A DNA stretch of 6,838 nucleotides from Pseudomonadota bacterium (lineage in GTDB: Bacteria > Pseudomonadota > Gammaproteobacteria > Acidiferrobacterales > Acidiferrobacteraceae): assembly GCA_021795255.1 (NCBI GenBank), contig JAJYPQ010000208.1:1-6838 (forward strand). Direction: 5' to 3'. The translations under genes and the position numbers were made by a program. The notes under the pieces were generated by a model. It was not told the origin of the DNA, did no database searches, and was given only the letters and a program-made list of their open reading frames with translations. Positions 1-5,970 of this stretch are shown here, in pieces (the first letter of the stretch is position 1; every line of letters begins with the position of its first letter).

Positions 1-1
1 C

Positions 2-1189
2 GCGCGCCGGATCGGCCAGCCCCGCTCGGTGGGTGAGATTATGGCCGGGCTCTGTCTCGGGCCGTCCTTGTTTGGGCATATCGCGCCCCGTCTCTCGTTC
101 TATGTTTTTGGCAGTGCCTCGCACCTGCCGCTTGTGATCATGAGTCAGATCGGTTTAACGCTCCTCATGTTCCAGATCGGCATGGGCTTCGATTTCTCGC
201 ACGTGCGTGAGATCGCAAATCGCCAGACGGTCATCTCCATTTCCATAGGCGCGATTGGGCTTCCGTTCGGAGCGGGGCTTGCCCTGGGCTTCGTGTCGCA
301 GCCTTATCTCGCCCCGCATATCCCGATTTGGCCCTACAGCCTCTTTATCGCAACGGCGCTCGCCATTACCGCAGTCCCCATCCTTGGGCGTATCCTCATG
401 GAGTATGGCCTCACGCGCACCCGGCTTGGCGCGATCGCGATCAGCGCCGCGGCGATCAACGATGTCGTGGGTTGGCTTTTGCTGCTGGTCGTGGCTTCGA
501 TTGCGACCGCGCATTTTTCTCTCATCGCGATGACGCTACGCCTTGTAAGTCTCGCGGCCTATCTCGCGGTCTGCTTTTTCGTGCTCCGGCCCGCCATTCG
601 TTATGCCTTGGGCCGCGTCTCCTGGCCGGACTCGGAGGGTCTGCCGCCCGATGTCTTGGCCGTGACCCTGCTTTTGGTCTTTGTCTCGGGCATGGTGACT
701 TACGAAATCGGTATATTTACCATATTCGGCGGGTTCATGATGGGCATCATGGTGCACGAGCATAGCGATTTCGTGAGCCGATTCGGTCGGACGGTGGGCG
801 ACTTCGTCATGGTGTTCTTCTTGCCGATATTTTTTACCTATGCCGGCCTACGTACGGATTTGACCGGGCTTAATACCGGCGATCTCTGGCTTTGGTGCGC
901 CATGGTCATGGCGGTGGCCACGCTCAGTAAGGGCGGTGGCGCCTACATGGGGGCGCGAGCGAGCGGCTTGGATCACGACGCGTCTGGCATCATGGGTACG
1001 CTCATGAATACCCGGGCCCTGATGGAGCTTATTGTGATCAATATCGGCTATAGCGCGGGCTTCGTACCGAAAAAGGTGTATACGATGTTGGTCGTCATGG
1101 CGATCGCGACGACTGTCATGACAGGCCCGCTTTTGCGCCGGCTCCTGCCGCGAGTGGGTCACCGGATTCCCGTAGGCCTGGACGCCTGA
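2..1189 (+). CDS. CPA2-family cation/proton antiporter, 5' end outside window
   Basis: Inner-membrane monovalent cation/proton exchanger, probably Na+/H+ or K+/H+, acting in pH and ion homeostasis. The frame is open from base 2, and the codons before the GTG at 29 read ARRIGQPRS, which continues into VGEIMAGLCLGPSLFG. This is the conserved R-x-G-Q-P-R...GE-x-x-AG-x-x-LGPS motif of the first membrane segments, so the GTG is internal and the true start lies upstream. About 395 residues are visible, almost all hydrophobic, roughly 11 membrane segments. TAVPILGRIL and the ion-binding helix AAAINDVVGW (Asn at 458-460, Asp at 461-463) are present, as is the late motif MNTRALMELIVINIG. The protein stops about 15 residues after the last membrane segment, so it has no TrkA-N/RCK domain of the KefB/KefC kind. 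Transported ion is not predictable. A GlcG-like gene follows after 57 bp and may be co-transcribed. Confidence 0.9.
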   Translation, partial: ARRIGQPRSVGEIMAGLCLGPSLFGHIAPRLSFYVFGSASHLPLVIMSQIGLTLLMFQIGMGFDFSHVREIANRQTVISISIGAIGLPFGAGLALGFVSQPYLAPHIPIWPYSLFIATALAITAVPILGRILMEYGLTRTRLGAIAISAAAINDVVGWLLLLVVASIATAHFSLIAMTLRLVSLAAYLAVCFFVLRPAIRYALGRVSWPDSEGLPPDVLAVTLLLVFVSGMVTYEIGIFTIFGGFMMGIMVHEHSDFVSRFGRTVGDFVMVFFLPIFFTYAGLRTDLTGLNTGDLWLWCAMVMAVATLSKGGGAYMGARASGLDHDASGIMGTLMNTRALMELIVINIGYSAGFVPKKVYTMLVVMAIATTVMTGPLLRRLLPRVGHRIPVGLDA

Positions 1190-1246
1190 CGCCTCGGGAA
1201 AAACGCGGGCGCGAAACTGAGCGGTATTTCAGCGAGGATCATTTTT

Positions 1247-1702
1247 ATGACCGATGCATCGAGTCGACAAGGTGTAGCGACATCCGAGTATGGCCGCAAC
1301 ATCCGTCTTGCCGAGGCCAAGATCGCGATGGCGGCGGCCGAAGCGGAGGCGATCAAGAATGGTTGGCCGGTCGTTATCGTGATAGTAGACACCGGCGCTC
1401 GCCTTGTCATGCTCCAGAGACTCGACCAAGCCCAGATCGGGTCGCTTCTCATAGCCCAAGGGAAGGCCGAGACGGCGGTCAGCTTCAAGCGTCCGACCAA
1501 GGTATTCGAGGAGGGCTTGGCCGAAGGCGGGCTGCGGCTCCGAACCCTGGCGATGGGGAACGTCATGCCGATCGAGGGGGGATTGCCCTTACTCGTGGCC
1601 GGCAAGATTGTAGGGGCCATCGGTGTCTCCGGGGTCCAAGCCCAGCAGGATGCCTTGGTCGCGGAGGCGGGAGTCCGGGCTTTACAGGCGGCGATTTCCT
1701 AA
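1247..1702 (+). CDS. GlcG/HbpS family protein (DUF336)
   Basis: A 151-residue protein of the GlcG/HbpS family. Members include a haem-binding extracellular sensor partner in Streptomyces (HbpS) and proteins of unknown role in glycolate and other catabolic operons; the role here cannot be assigned. Visible family motifs: VDTGARLVMLQRLDQA (about 47-62), a GKAETAVSFKRPT block (about 72-84) and the C-terminal glycine-rich core EGGLPLLVAGKIVGAIGVSG followed by QQDALVAEAG (about 110-142). Length fits the single-domain family. There is no signal peptide, so it is probably cytoplasmic. The ATG at 1247 is supported by GAGGA at 1234-1238, 8 nt upstream. It lies 57 bp after the antiporter on the same strand, and no promoter is obvious in the gap, so joint transcription is likely. 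A function tied to the antiporter is not established. Confidence 0.9.
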   Translation: MTDASSRQGVATSEYGRNIRLAEAKIAMAAAEAEAIKNGWPVVIVIVDTGARLVMLQRLDQAQIGSLLIAQGKAETAVSFKRPTKVFEEGLAEGGLRLRTLAMGNVMPIEGGLPLLVAGKIVGAIGVSGVQAQQDALVAEAGVRALQAAIS

Positions 1703-1869
1703 GATTTTGGCTTAGGGGTCGCGGGAGCAATTGCGTGTGCCTCGGTGTTTTCCCCCTGAAAGGCCCTTCCAAGTAACCACTCACGGCGTCTACTCATCCC
1801 CCAAGTCTCGGCGCTTGCCTTTGCGGGCTAGCACCAAGGATGGAGAAGTCGGTGCGCGGCGACGTCTAC

Positions 1870-2000
1870 AGGGCGCGCCTTGCGTTTCAGGAAGGCTCAG
1901 GGCGCCTGCGGCCCTGTTTTGGCGAAAATCGGCAGGGAGTGGCGATCTCTTTCTGAATCCGCAACGAGCCTCGGATCTGCCAAAGAACGCAAGGCGCCCT
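1870..2000. repeat. Long-range inverted repeat, 15-bp arms with a 2-nt bulge
   Basis: The left arm (1870-1886, AGGGCG-CG-CCTTGCGTT) is the reverse complement of the right arm (1986-2000, AACGCAAGGCGCCCT) apart from a 2-nt bulge. The core of 12 bp (1875-1886 with 1986-1997) is perfect. Inside lie the hairpin 1898-1916 and a further 5-bp pairing, GGCAG (1931-1935) with CTGCC (1977-1981). The 131-bp unit could be a structured RNA, a MITE-like element with terminal inverted repeats, or a remnant of one. I see no flanking target duplication. Confidence 0.6.
1898..1920 (+). terminator. Possible intrinsic terminator
   Basis: CAGGGC (1898-1903) and GCCCTG (1911-1916) form a perfect 6-bp GC-rich stem with a 7-nt loop, followed directly by TTTT (1917-1920). 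It could end transcripts coming from the antiporter and GlcG-like genes. It lies 196 bp past the GlcG-like stop, the T-run is short and the T residues can instead pair with AAAA at 1925-1928, so it may rather be part of the larger folded region around it. Confidence 0.4.
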
Positions 2001-2006
2001 TCCCTC

Positions 2007-2091
2007 TGACGGCGCTCTATCCCTCGGGATTGTGTCAATTCCATAACTCTCATGGGCTGCGAAAGACATAACTGACTCGTAAGCGCCGTCA
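2007..2091. repeat. Perfect 10-bp long-range inverted repeat
   Basis: TGACGGCGCT (2007-2016) is the exact reverse complement of AGCGCCGTCA (2082-2091), spanning 85 bp. It begins only 7 bp after the inverted repeat that ends at 2000, so two long-range pairings sit side by side. Function unknown. Confidence 0.6.
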
Positions 2092-2288
2092 CAGGCGCCA
2101 ATATCCGTAGCCTCGCTTGGCATGGCGCTACGCTGCCTCCACGGTCACTTTGATGGACATGGATGCGGGAATCCCTGTCTGGTCTGCGTGACTTGATGGG
2201 GCACCAAGACAGTCGGTTCCAGGTAATAAGCGGCAAGACAGCCAGTCTAGGTCGTATGCCCAGTATGAGGCCACGAGCCTCGCGCCGG

Positions 2289-2303
2289 CCATGGGTCCCA
2301 TGG
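2289..2303. repeat. 15-bp palindrome
   Basis: CCATGGG-T-CCCATGG is a perfect inverted repeat with a single central base. A second short hairpin lies just before it: GAGGC (2267-2271) and GCCTC (2277-2281) with a 5-nt loop. This could be a protein binding site or part of the folded region; no target gene is adjacent. Confidence 0.5.
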
Positions 2304-2526
2304 GAGACGATGTTCATGGAGGGTCATCGGATCACGGTACAAAGAACGCTAGCGCGGGGTTCGACCAAACTTATGGTGTGATGGGATCGGGGGAAATCGC
2401 GAATATGGGAAGAACTCGGGAATTTTGAGGCTAGGGCCACTCTCGGTCCGCTCGGATATGAATATGGCTACTGACCTGCGCTTTTGGGGGACGGGCGGCC
2501 GGTGCTGGTGTAGGCGGGAGAAAAGC

Positions 2527-3783
2527 TCAACCGGGCAGGTAATCGCTCGGGTTGATGTTGTTGGTACCGGGCGGAAGCACTCGCCGAATCTCAATGGCGC
2601 CGTCCGAGCCATCCATGGGGAAATGCATGAGATCGATCACCGTATTGCGAGGATAGGGGGCGTTCTTGGCATCGAAGAGCAAGACAACCTTGGGGCGAAG
2701 CCTGCGCTGACGATTGCCGGTAATGACCACCCCGATAGAGCCCGTACTCAGTTCAACGATGCTGCCTATCGGGTAGACCCCCATGCATTGGATAAATTGG
2801 TCTACTAGACCGCTGTGATAATCCGTTCCCCGTCCTTTATAAAGTTTTGCCAGGGCATCGTAGGGCGAGATCCCGTTTTGGTAGGCGCGCTCGCTTGTCA
2901 TGGCATCGTAGCTATCGACGATAGCGCCGATAAGACCGAATAGGCCGATACGGTTTCCCGAAAGGCCGTAGATGTATCCGCTACCTGAATAACGCTCGTG
3001 ATGGGCGCTCGCGACCTCGATGGCGGCGGACGGTACGTCGTGGGTTTTTTCGAGGATCGCGACCCCGTGGGGGACGTGGGTCTTCATGATAGAAAATTCT
3101 TCTGGCGTGAGGCGCCCGGGCTTGTTGAGTATGCTGTTTGGCACCATAAGCTTTCCGATGTCGTGCAATAGAGCGCCGAGGCCAAGAATGTTCAGTTCTA
3201 CGATTGAGAGCTTGAGGTGGTGGCCAAATGCCAGGGCGAGGATGGCTACGCGCACGCTGTGCAAAGCAGTGTATTCGTCTTTCTTTCGCAAGTTCGTGAG
3301 CCAGATGAGCGCGTCTGGGTTGTGGGCTATACTTTCTACCATGCCCGCAATGAGCTTGCGGGCGCGATCTGAATCGATGCTACGCCCAAGACGGACGTCG
3401 TCCATAATGGTGTACGCCAGCTCGCGACTGCCGATGTCGAGAGCGTGCGCTGCGGGCAACTCCTCTTCGAGCGTCTTTGGGTCAGCCGCAAAGGGATGTT
3501 CGCCCTGTTGTTGAGTGATGCCGATAGATTTCGCGCGCGGTTTGTGTGGACGAGTGGGTTCCTGAGAACTTGGCGCTAAGTTGGGCTTGGGGTGCACCGG
3601 CCTATCGACTTGAAAATCGGTCGCTATATAGACGTAGCGACATAAGCGTCGCAGACGTTGTATTTCCGCGTCGGTTTGGATTACGAAGCCCTGGAACAGA
3701 AAAGGCGTTCCCTCCCACGCACGATCCAGAGCGGTCACGTACATCCCCTTTTGGAGGTGGCGAACGTCGATTCTTTCGCTCAT
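2527..3783 (-). CDS. HD-GYP domain protein with N-terminal DUF3391, probable c-di-GMP phosphodiesterase
   Basis: A 418-residue soluble protein, expected to hydrolyse the second messenger c-di-GMP and so influence motility or biofilm behaviour. Residues 1 to about 60 match DUF3391 (VRHLQKGMYVTALDRAWEGT, then a PFLFQGF block). A Pro/Gln-rich linker spans about 62-105. The HD-GYP domain runs about 165-340: H175, the HD pair H207-D208 in LLHDIGKLMVP, H236, H261-H262-E263, and IVDSYDAMTSERAY (about 288-301). A C-terminal beta-rich tail (about 340-385) is usual for this architecture. The signature normally HHE...DGxGYP reads HHERYSGSGYIYGL, so the Pro of GYP is Ile271 and the usual Asp is Ser266; the metal-binding His/Asp residues remain, so activity is likely but not certain. 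The ATG is chosen because DUF3391 homology starts at once; its ribosome site is weak (CGAGAAA). A TATACT at 3831-3826 (minus) is the only -10-like element, without a good -35. Confidence 0.93.
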   Translation of the reverse strand: MSERIDVRHLQKGMYVTALDRAWEGTPFLFQGFVIQTDAEIQRLRRLCRYVYIATDFQVDRPVHPKPNLAPSSQEPTRPHKPRAKSIGITQQQGEHPFAADPKTLEEELPAAHALDIGSRELAYTIMDDVRLGRSIDSDRARKLIAGMVESIAHNPDALIWLTNLRKKDEYTALHSVRVAILALAFGHHLKLSIVELNILGLGALLHDIGKLMVPNSILNKPGRLTPEEFSIMKTHVPHGVAILEKTHDVPSAAIEVASAHHERYSGSGYIYGLSGNRIGLFGLIGAIVDSYDAMTSERAYQNGISPYDALAKLYKGRGTDYHSGLVDQFIQCMGVYPIGSIVELSTGSIGVVITGNRQRRLRPKVVLLFDAKNAPYPRNTVIDLMHFPMDGSDGAIEIRRVLPPGTNNINPSDYLPG

Positions 3784-3872
3784 AACATTTCTCGGGCTAA
3801 TGTCCGGCTTCCGATACGAATCAACAGTATAGGTGCTAAGCGGAGCGGTTGGCGAGCCTCCGATTTTTCGAA

Positions 3873-3881
3873 TGCTATAAT
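3873..3881 (+). promoter_or_regulatory. Extended -10 promoter element
   Basis: TGCTATAAT is a perfect extended -10 sequence (TGn plus consensus TATAAT). No -35 hexamer lies at 17 bp; TTGGCG at 3849-3854 is too far away (21 bp), but extended -10 promoters can do without. It points rightwards towards the candidate small gene at 4113, which would give a leader of about 225 nt. Its last two bases begin the inverted repeat 3880-3930. Confidence 0.5.
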
Positions 3882-3930
3882 CTCGAAGAGAGCCAGGAGC
3901 GAAGCTGGCCTGACTGGTGCTTTTCGAGAT
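3880..3930. repeat. Inverted repeat overlapping a -10 element, with nested hairpin
   Basis: ATCTCGAA (3880-3887) pairs perfectly with TTCGAGAT (3923-3930). Nested inside is GCCAG (3892-3896) with CTGGC (3905-3909) and an 8-nt loop. The left arm overlaps the -10 box and the expected transcription start, so it could act as an operator in DNA; as RNA only part of the outer stem would be transcribed from that promoter. Function is inferred from position only. Confidence 0.5.
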
Positions 3931-4112
3931 CGGGCGGGGCCGCGGCCCGGCTGGGCGCGGGCGTAAGGGATCTTGCGGCGGTGCTGGGGCTTAAAATAGG
4001 CGCGCGGGGAGGGGCGGAAGGTTTTTAGGCCCTGAAGGGCCCTGATAGGCCGGCAGGAGGCGAGCCCACCCCCAGGCCCCTGACCGCCGCCCCTAACGGC
4101 CCTCGGAGGAAA

Positions 4113-4220
4113 ATGAGCGCGCCCCGATCCAACGATCGGAAAAATCCCGCGGACAACCAGCCAGAGTTCTTCAAGGTTACCCTGCTCGGCATCTTCGCCG
4201 CTGGCGTCTTGGATGGATAG
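4113..4220 (+). CDS. Candidate small protein, 35 aa, unknown function
   Basis: A short frame beginning ATG-AGC-GCG with an unusually good Shine-Dalgarno sequence, GGAGGA at 4105-4110, just upstream (spacing is a little short). The product has a charged, polar N-terminal half (MSAPRSNDRKNPADNQPE) and a hydrophobic C-terminal part (FFKVTLLGIFAAGVLDG), so it could be a tiny membrane-associated protein. That hydrophobic part, about 12-14 residues, is short for a full membrane helix, so it may also be the start of a longer protein cut by a stop codon. I recognise no family. A strong hairpin begins 12-16 bp after the stop, giving a self-contained unit of promoter element, leader, ribosome site, frame and hairpin. 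Codon statistics cannot decide at this length. Confidence 0.4.
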   Translation: MSAPRSNDRKNPADNQPEFFKVTLLGIFAAGVLDG

Positions 4221-4232
4221 GCGTGGATATCC

Positions 4233-4273
4233 GCTGCCAAAAGCCCCAGTGCGCGCTAGCCGCTTTTGGCGGT
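4233..4273. terminator. Hairpin downstream of the small frame, terminator-like without T-run
   Basis: GCCAAAAGC (4236-4244) and GCTTTTGGC (4262-4270) form a perfect 9-bp stem, extended outward by a T-G wobble, a C-G pair and a G-T wobble to 4233 and 4273. The 17-nt loop contains GCGCGC. The following bases (CTTGCG) are not a T-run, so this is a hairpin that may stop or stabilise a transcript rather than a classic intrinsic terminator. As an inverted repeat it works equally on both strands. Confidence 0.45.
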
Positions 4274-4770
4274 CTTGCGACCTAGCCTCGTTTCGTGAAC
4301 GCTTCCTATGCCCGAGAGGGCGGCGATAAGCGCCCGGCCGTCACCGCCTGCAAGATCGCTTTGCGTCCTGGGGAGGTCCCGGTCTGCGGTATGGCTTGGG
4401 TGGTATCCTCCGTCTGCGGGGGTGGTCTCTCGTAATTCAAGGGCCTGTGGTTTTCGCTCACATTCGCATTCGTCACTAAAGCGCATGACTCCAAAATGGA
4501 CGCGGTCTCGGAAACCGGGGCGAGCGTGCCGGGGGTTTGAACGCATGGCCGAGGGCTCGGGGTTCCCCCTGTGGGATTTCGGGCTCGTAATAGGCAGGGT
4601 TCGGCACCGCGAACCGCCTCCCAATCGTGGGACGTGGCGCCCTGGGTTTGATAGCCTTCAATCGGCCCCTGGCTTCGCCCTCGCCCTTCGCGATAGCCAG
4701 CTATGACCTCCCCCTGGGAATAGGCTGCGCGATATTCTACTATCGGCATTCCTTTGTCCGAGGTCAAACG
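4274..4770. other. 497-bp stretch upstream of the ammonium transporter
   Basis: No convincing gene. Long frames on both strands (for example 4306-4785 minus and 4308-4706 plus) lack motifs and read as arginine-, proline- and serine-rich shadow sequence. A 6-bp hairpin, GGTTCG (4598-4603) with CGAACC (4610-4615), sits about 155 bp before the transporter start. I looked for a sigma-54 -24/-12 element, common upstream of nitrogen-regulated amt genes, and found no good match. The weak -10-like TATTCT (4733-4738) has no -35 partner. Confidence 0.5.
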
Positions 4771-5970
4771 ATGGATACCTTGCAATCAAGCAGCAATGTC
4801 CTATTTCTGCTCATGGGCGCGATCCTTGTGTTTGCGATGCATGCCGGGTTTGCGTTTCTTGAATTAGGGACGGTGCGTAAAAAGAATCAGGTCAATGCCC
4901 TTGTGAAGTTGCTGGTTGACTTCTCTATTTCGACCATCGCCTACTTCTTCATTGGGTATCGTATCGCTTATGGTATCAATTTTTTGCACGCAGCGACGAC
5001 GCTCAATCTCGATAACGGGTACGCGCTCGTACGGTTCTTTTTCCTCCTAACCTTTGCAGCCGCGGTCCCGGCGATCATCTCAGGGGGTATTGCCGAACGT
5101 GCCCGATTCTATCCCCAGCTTATTGCAACCGGCGTATTGGTGGCCCTGGTCTATCCCTTCTTTGAAGGTATTGCTTGGCATGGGAATCTAGGTTTCCAGG
5201 GCTTTCTTACGCGCCATTTCGGGCACCCTTTTCATGATTTCGCGGGTTCTGTGGTGGTGCACGCCATGGGCGGCTGGATCGCATTGGTGGCCATACTGTT
5301 GCTTGGGGCTCGCCGGGGGCGCTATCTGCACGGTGGTCGTGTCGCTGCCCACCCGCCATCGAGCATCCCGTTTTTGGCGCTTGGATCATGGGTCCTAACG
5401 ATAGGGTGGTTCGGATTTAATGTCATGTCGGCGCAGCACATTGACGCCATCAGCGGGCTTGTGGCGGTGAACTCGCTCATGGCCTTGGTCGGCGGTACGC
5501 TCGCGGCCCTGTTTATGGGCCGCAATGACCCGGGCTTTGTATATAACGGGCCGTTGGCGGGCCTAGTCGCGATCTGCGCAGGCTCGGATATCATGAACCC
5601 AGTGGCCGCACTCATTACCGGCGCCATTGCGGGGGTGTTGTTTGTATGGCTCTTTGCTTTAGTGCAGAACCGTTGGAAGATCGATGATGTGTTGGGCGTG
5701 TGGCCATTGCACGGCGTTTGTGGGGCCTGGGGTGGGATTGCCGCCGGGATATTCGGATTGCGCATTTTCGGTGGTATGGGTGGTGTCAGTTTCCTGTCGC
5801 AGCTTATAGGAACGGGGCTTGGTATCTTGACAGCGCTCGTAGGCGGGGGCCTTGTCTACGGGGTCCTTAAGGCCACGATCGGAATTCGCCTGACGCCGGA
5901 ACAAGAAGAGGAGGGCACGGATCTCAGTATCCACAAGATCAGCGCAACTCCGCCCGAGGGTATGGGCTAG
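4771..5970 (+). CDS. amt: Amt-family ammonium transporter
   Basis: Inner-membrane ammonium uptake protein, 399 residues, expected to form a trimer with about 11 membrane helices. The Amt signature is present: D156-F-A-G-S-V-V-V-H164. The twin pore histidines appear as H164 and H314 (WPLHGVCGAWGG). GGIAERARF (105-113), the gate-like F95 and F216, and S220 (GFNVMSAQ) also fit family positions. The usual HW-containing recruitment segment reads YPFFEGIAW (128-136), with Glu132 and Trp136. The cytoplasmic tail is short and keeps a DLSIH motif resembling the LxLSxH part of typical Amt tails. The frame is open back to 4627, but the ATG at 4771 is preferred: GAGGT at 4760-4764 lies 6 nt before it, and the protein then starts right at the first membrane helix without a cleavable signal. 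No glnK/glnB gene is adjacent, which is unusual for bacterial amt genes; it may be elsewhere. Confidence 0.95.
   Translation: MDTLQSSSNVLFLLMGAILVFAMHAGFAFLELGTVRKKNQVNALVKLLVDFSISTIAYFFIGYRIAYGINFLHAATTLNLDNGYALVRFFFLLTFAAAVPAIISGGIAERARFYPQLIATGVLVALVYPFFEGIAWHGNLGFQGFLTRHFGHPFHDFAGSVVVHAMGGWIALVAILLLGARRGRYLHGGRVAAHPPSSIPFLALGSWVLTIGWFGFNVMSAQHIDAISGLVAVNSLMALVGGTLAALFMGRNDPGFVYNGPLAGLVAICAGSDIMNPVAALITGAIAGVLFVWLFALVQNRWKIDDVLGVWPLHGVCGAWGGIAAGIFGLRIFGGMGGVSFLSQLIGTGLGILTALVGGGLVYGVLKATIGIRLTPEQEEEGTDLSIHKISATPPEGMG

Larger units (their letters stand above)
1703..2526. other. 824-bp gene-poor stretch rich in inverted repeats
   Basis: No open frame here has both a plausible ribosome site and a recognisable product. 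Overlapping frames occur on both strands (for example 1790-2317 minus, 2163-2381 plus), but their composition is rich in R, P, S and G without family motifs. The stretch separates the convergent ends of the GlcG-like gene and the HD-GYP gene, so it should hold terminators for both. It carries several long inverted repeats, listed separately. It may be a decayed mobile element or a structured non-coding locus. I did not recognise any known RNA or insertion sequence. Confidence 0.6.
3784..4112. other. Divergent intergenic region with GC-rich palindromes
   Basis: This 329-bp stretch lies between the start of the HD-GYP gene (minus) and a candidate small gene (plus), so it should hold promoters for both. 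Besides the extended -10 element and inverted repeat listed separately, it contains the perfect 12-bp palindrome GGGCCGCGGCCC (3937-3948), and near the small gene a GGCCC-TGAA-GGGCC hairpin (4028-4041) within two near-tandem copies of GGCCCTGA (4028-4035 and 4038-4045). A TAAAAT at 3992-3997 resembles a -10 box but has no suitable -35. The G+C run from about 3931 to 4104 would fold strongly as a leader RNA. I recognise no c-di-GMP or other riboswitch. Confidence 0.5.

Noticed and set aside
1790..2317. 175-codon frame on the minus strand in the first gap
   Set aside because: Arginine- and serine-rich, no motifs, no good ribosome site, and overlaps equally long frames on the other strand. It could include a decayed transposase but nothing recognisable supports that.
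2350..2370. GGGTTCGACC resembling a tRNA T-arm
   Set aside because: The rest of the tRNA consensus, acceptor pairing and anticodon arm are absent.
2163..2381. 72-codon frame on the plus strand
   Set aside because: No ribosome site and no family resemblance; it lies over the inverted-repeat cluster.
3784..4112. c-di-GMP riboswitch in the divergent region beside the HD-GYP gene
   Set aside because: The conserved core segments of known c-di-GMP aptamers are not present on either strand.
4590..4770. Sigma-54 promoter before amt
   Set aside because: GGCACCGCGAACCGC looked similar, but the GG and GC elements are 11 bp rather than 10 bp apart and the flanking consensus is poor.
4306..4785. 159-codon minus-strand frame upstream of and overlapping the amt start
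   Set aside because: No motifs, low-complexity-like composition, and it crosses the amt ribosome site and start.
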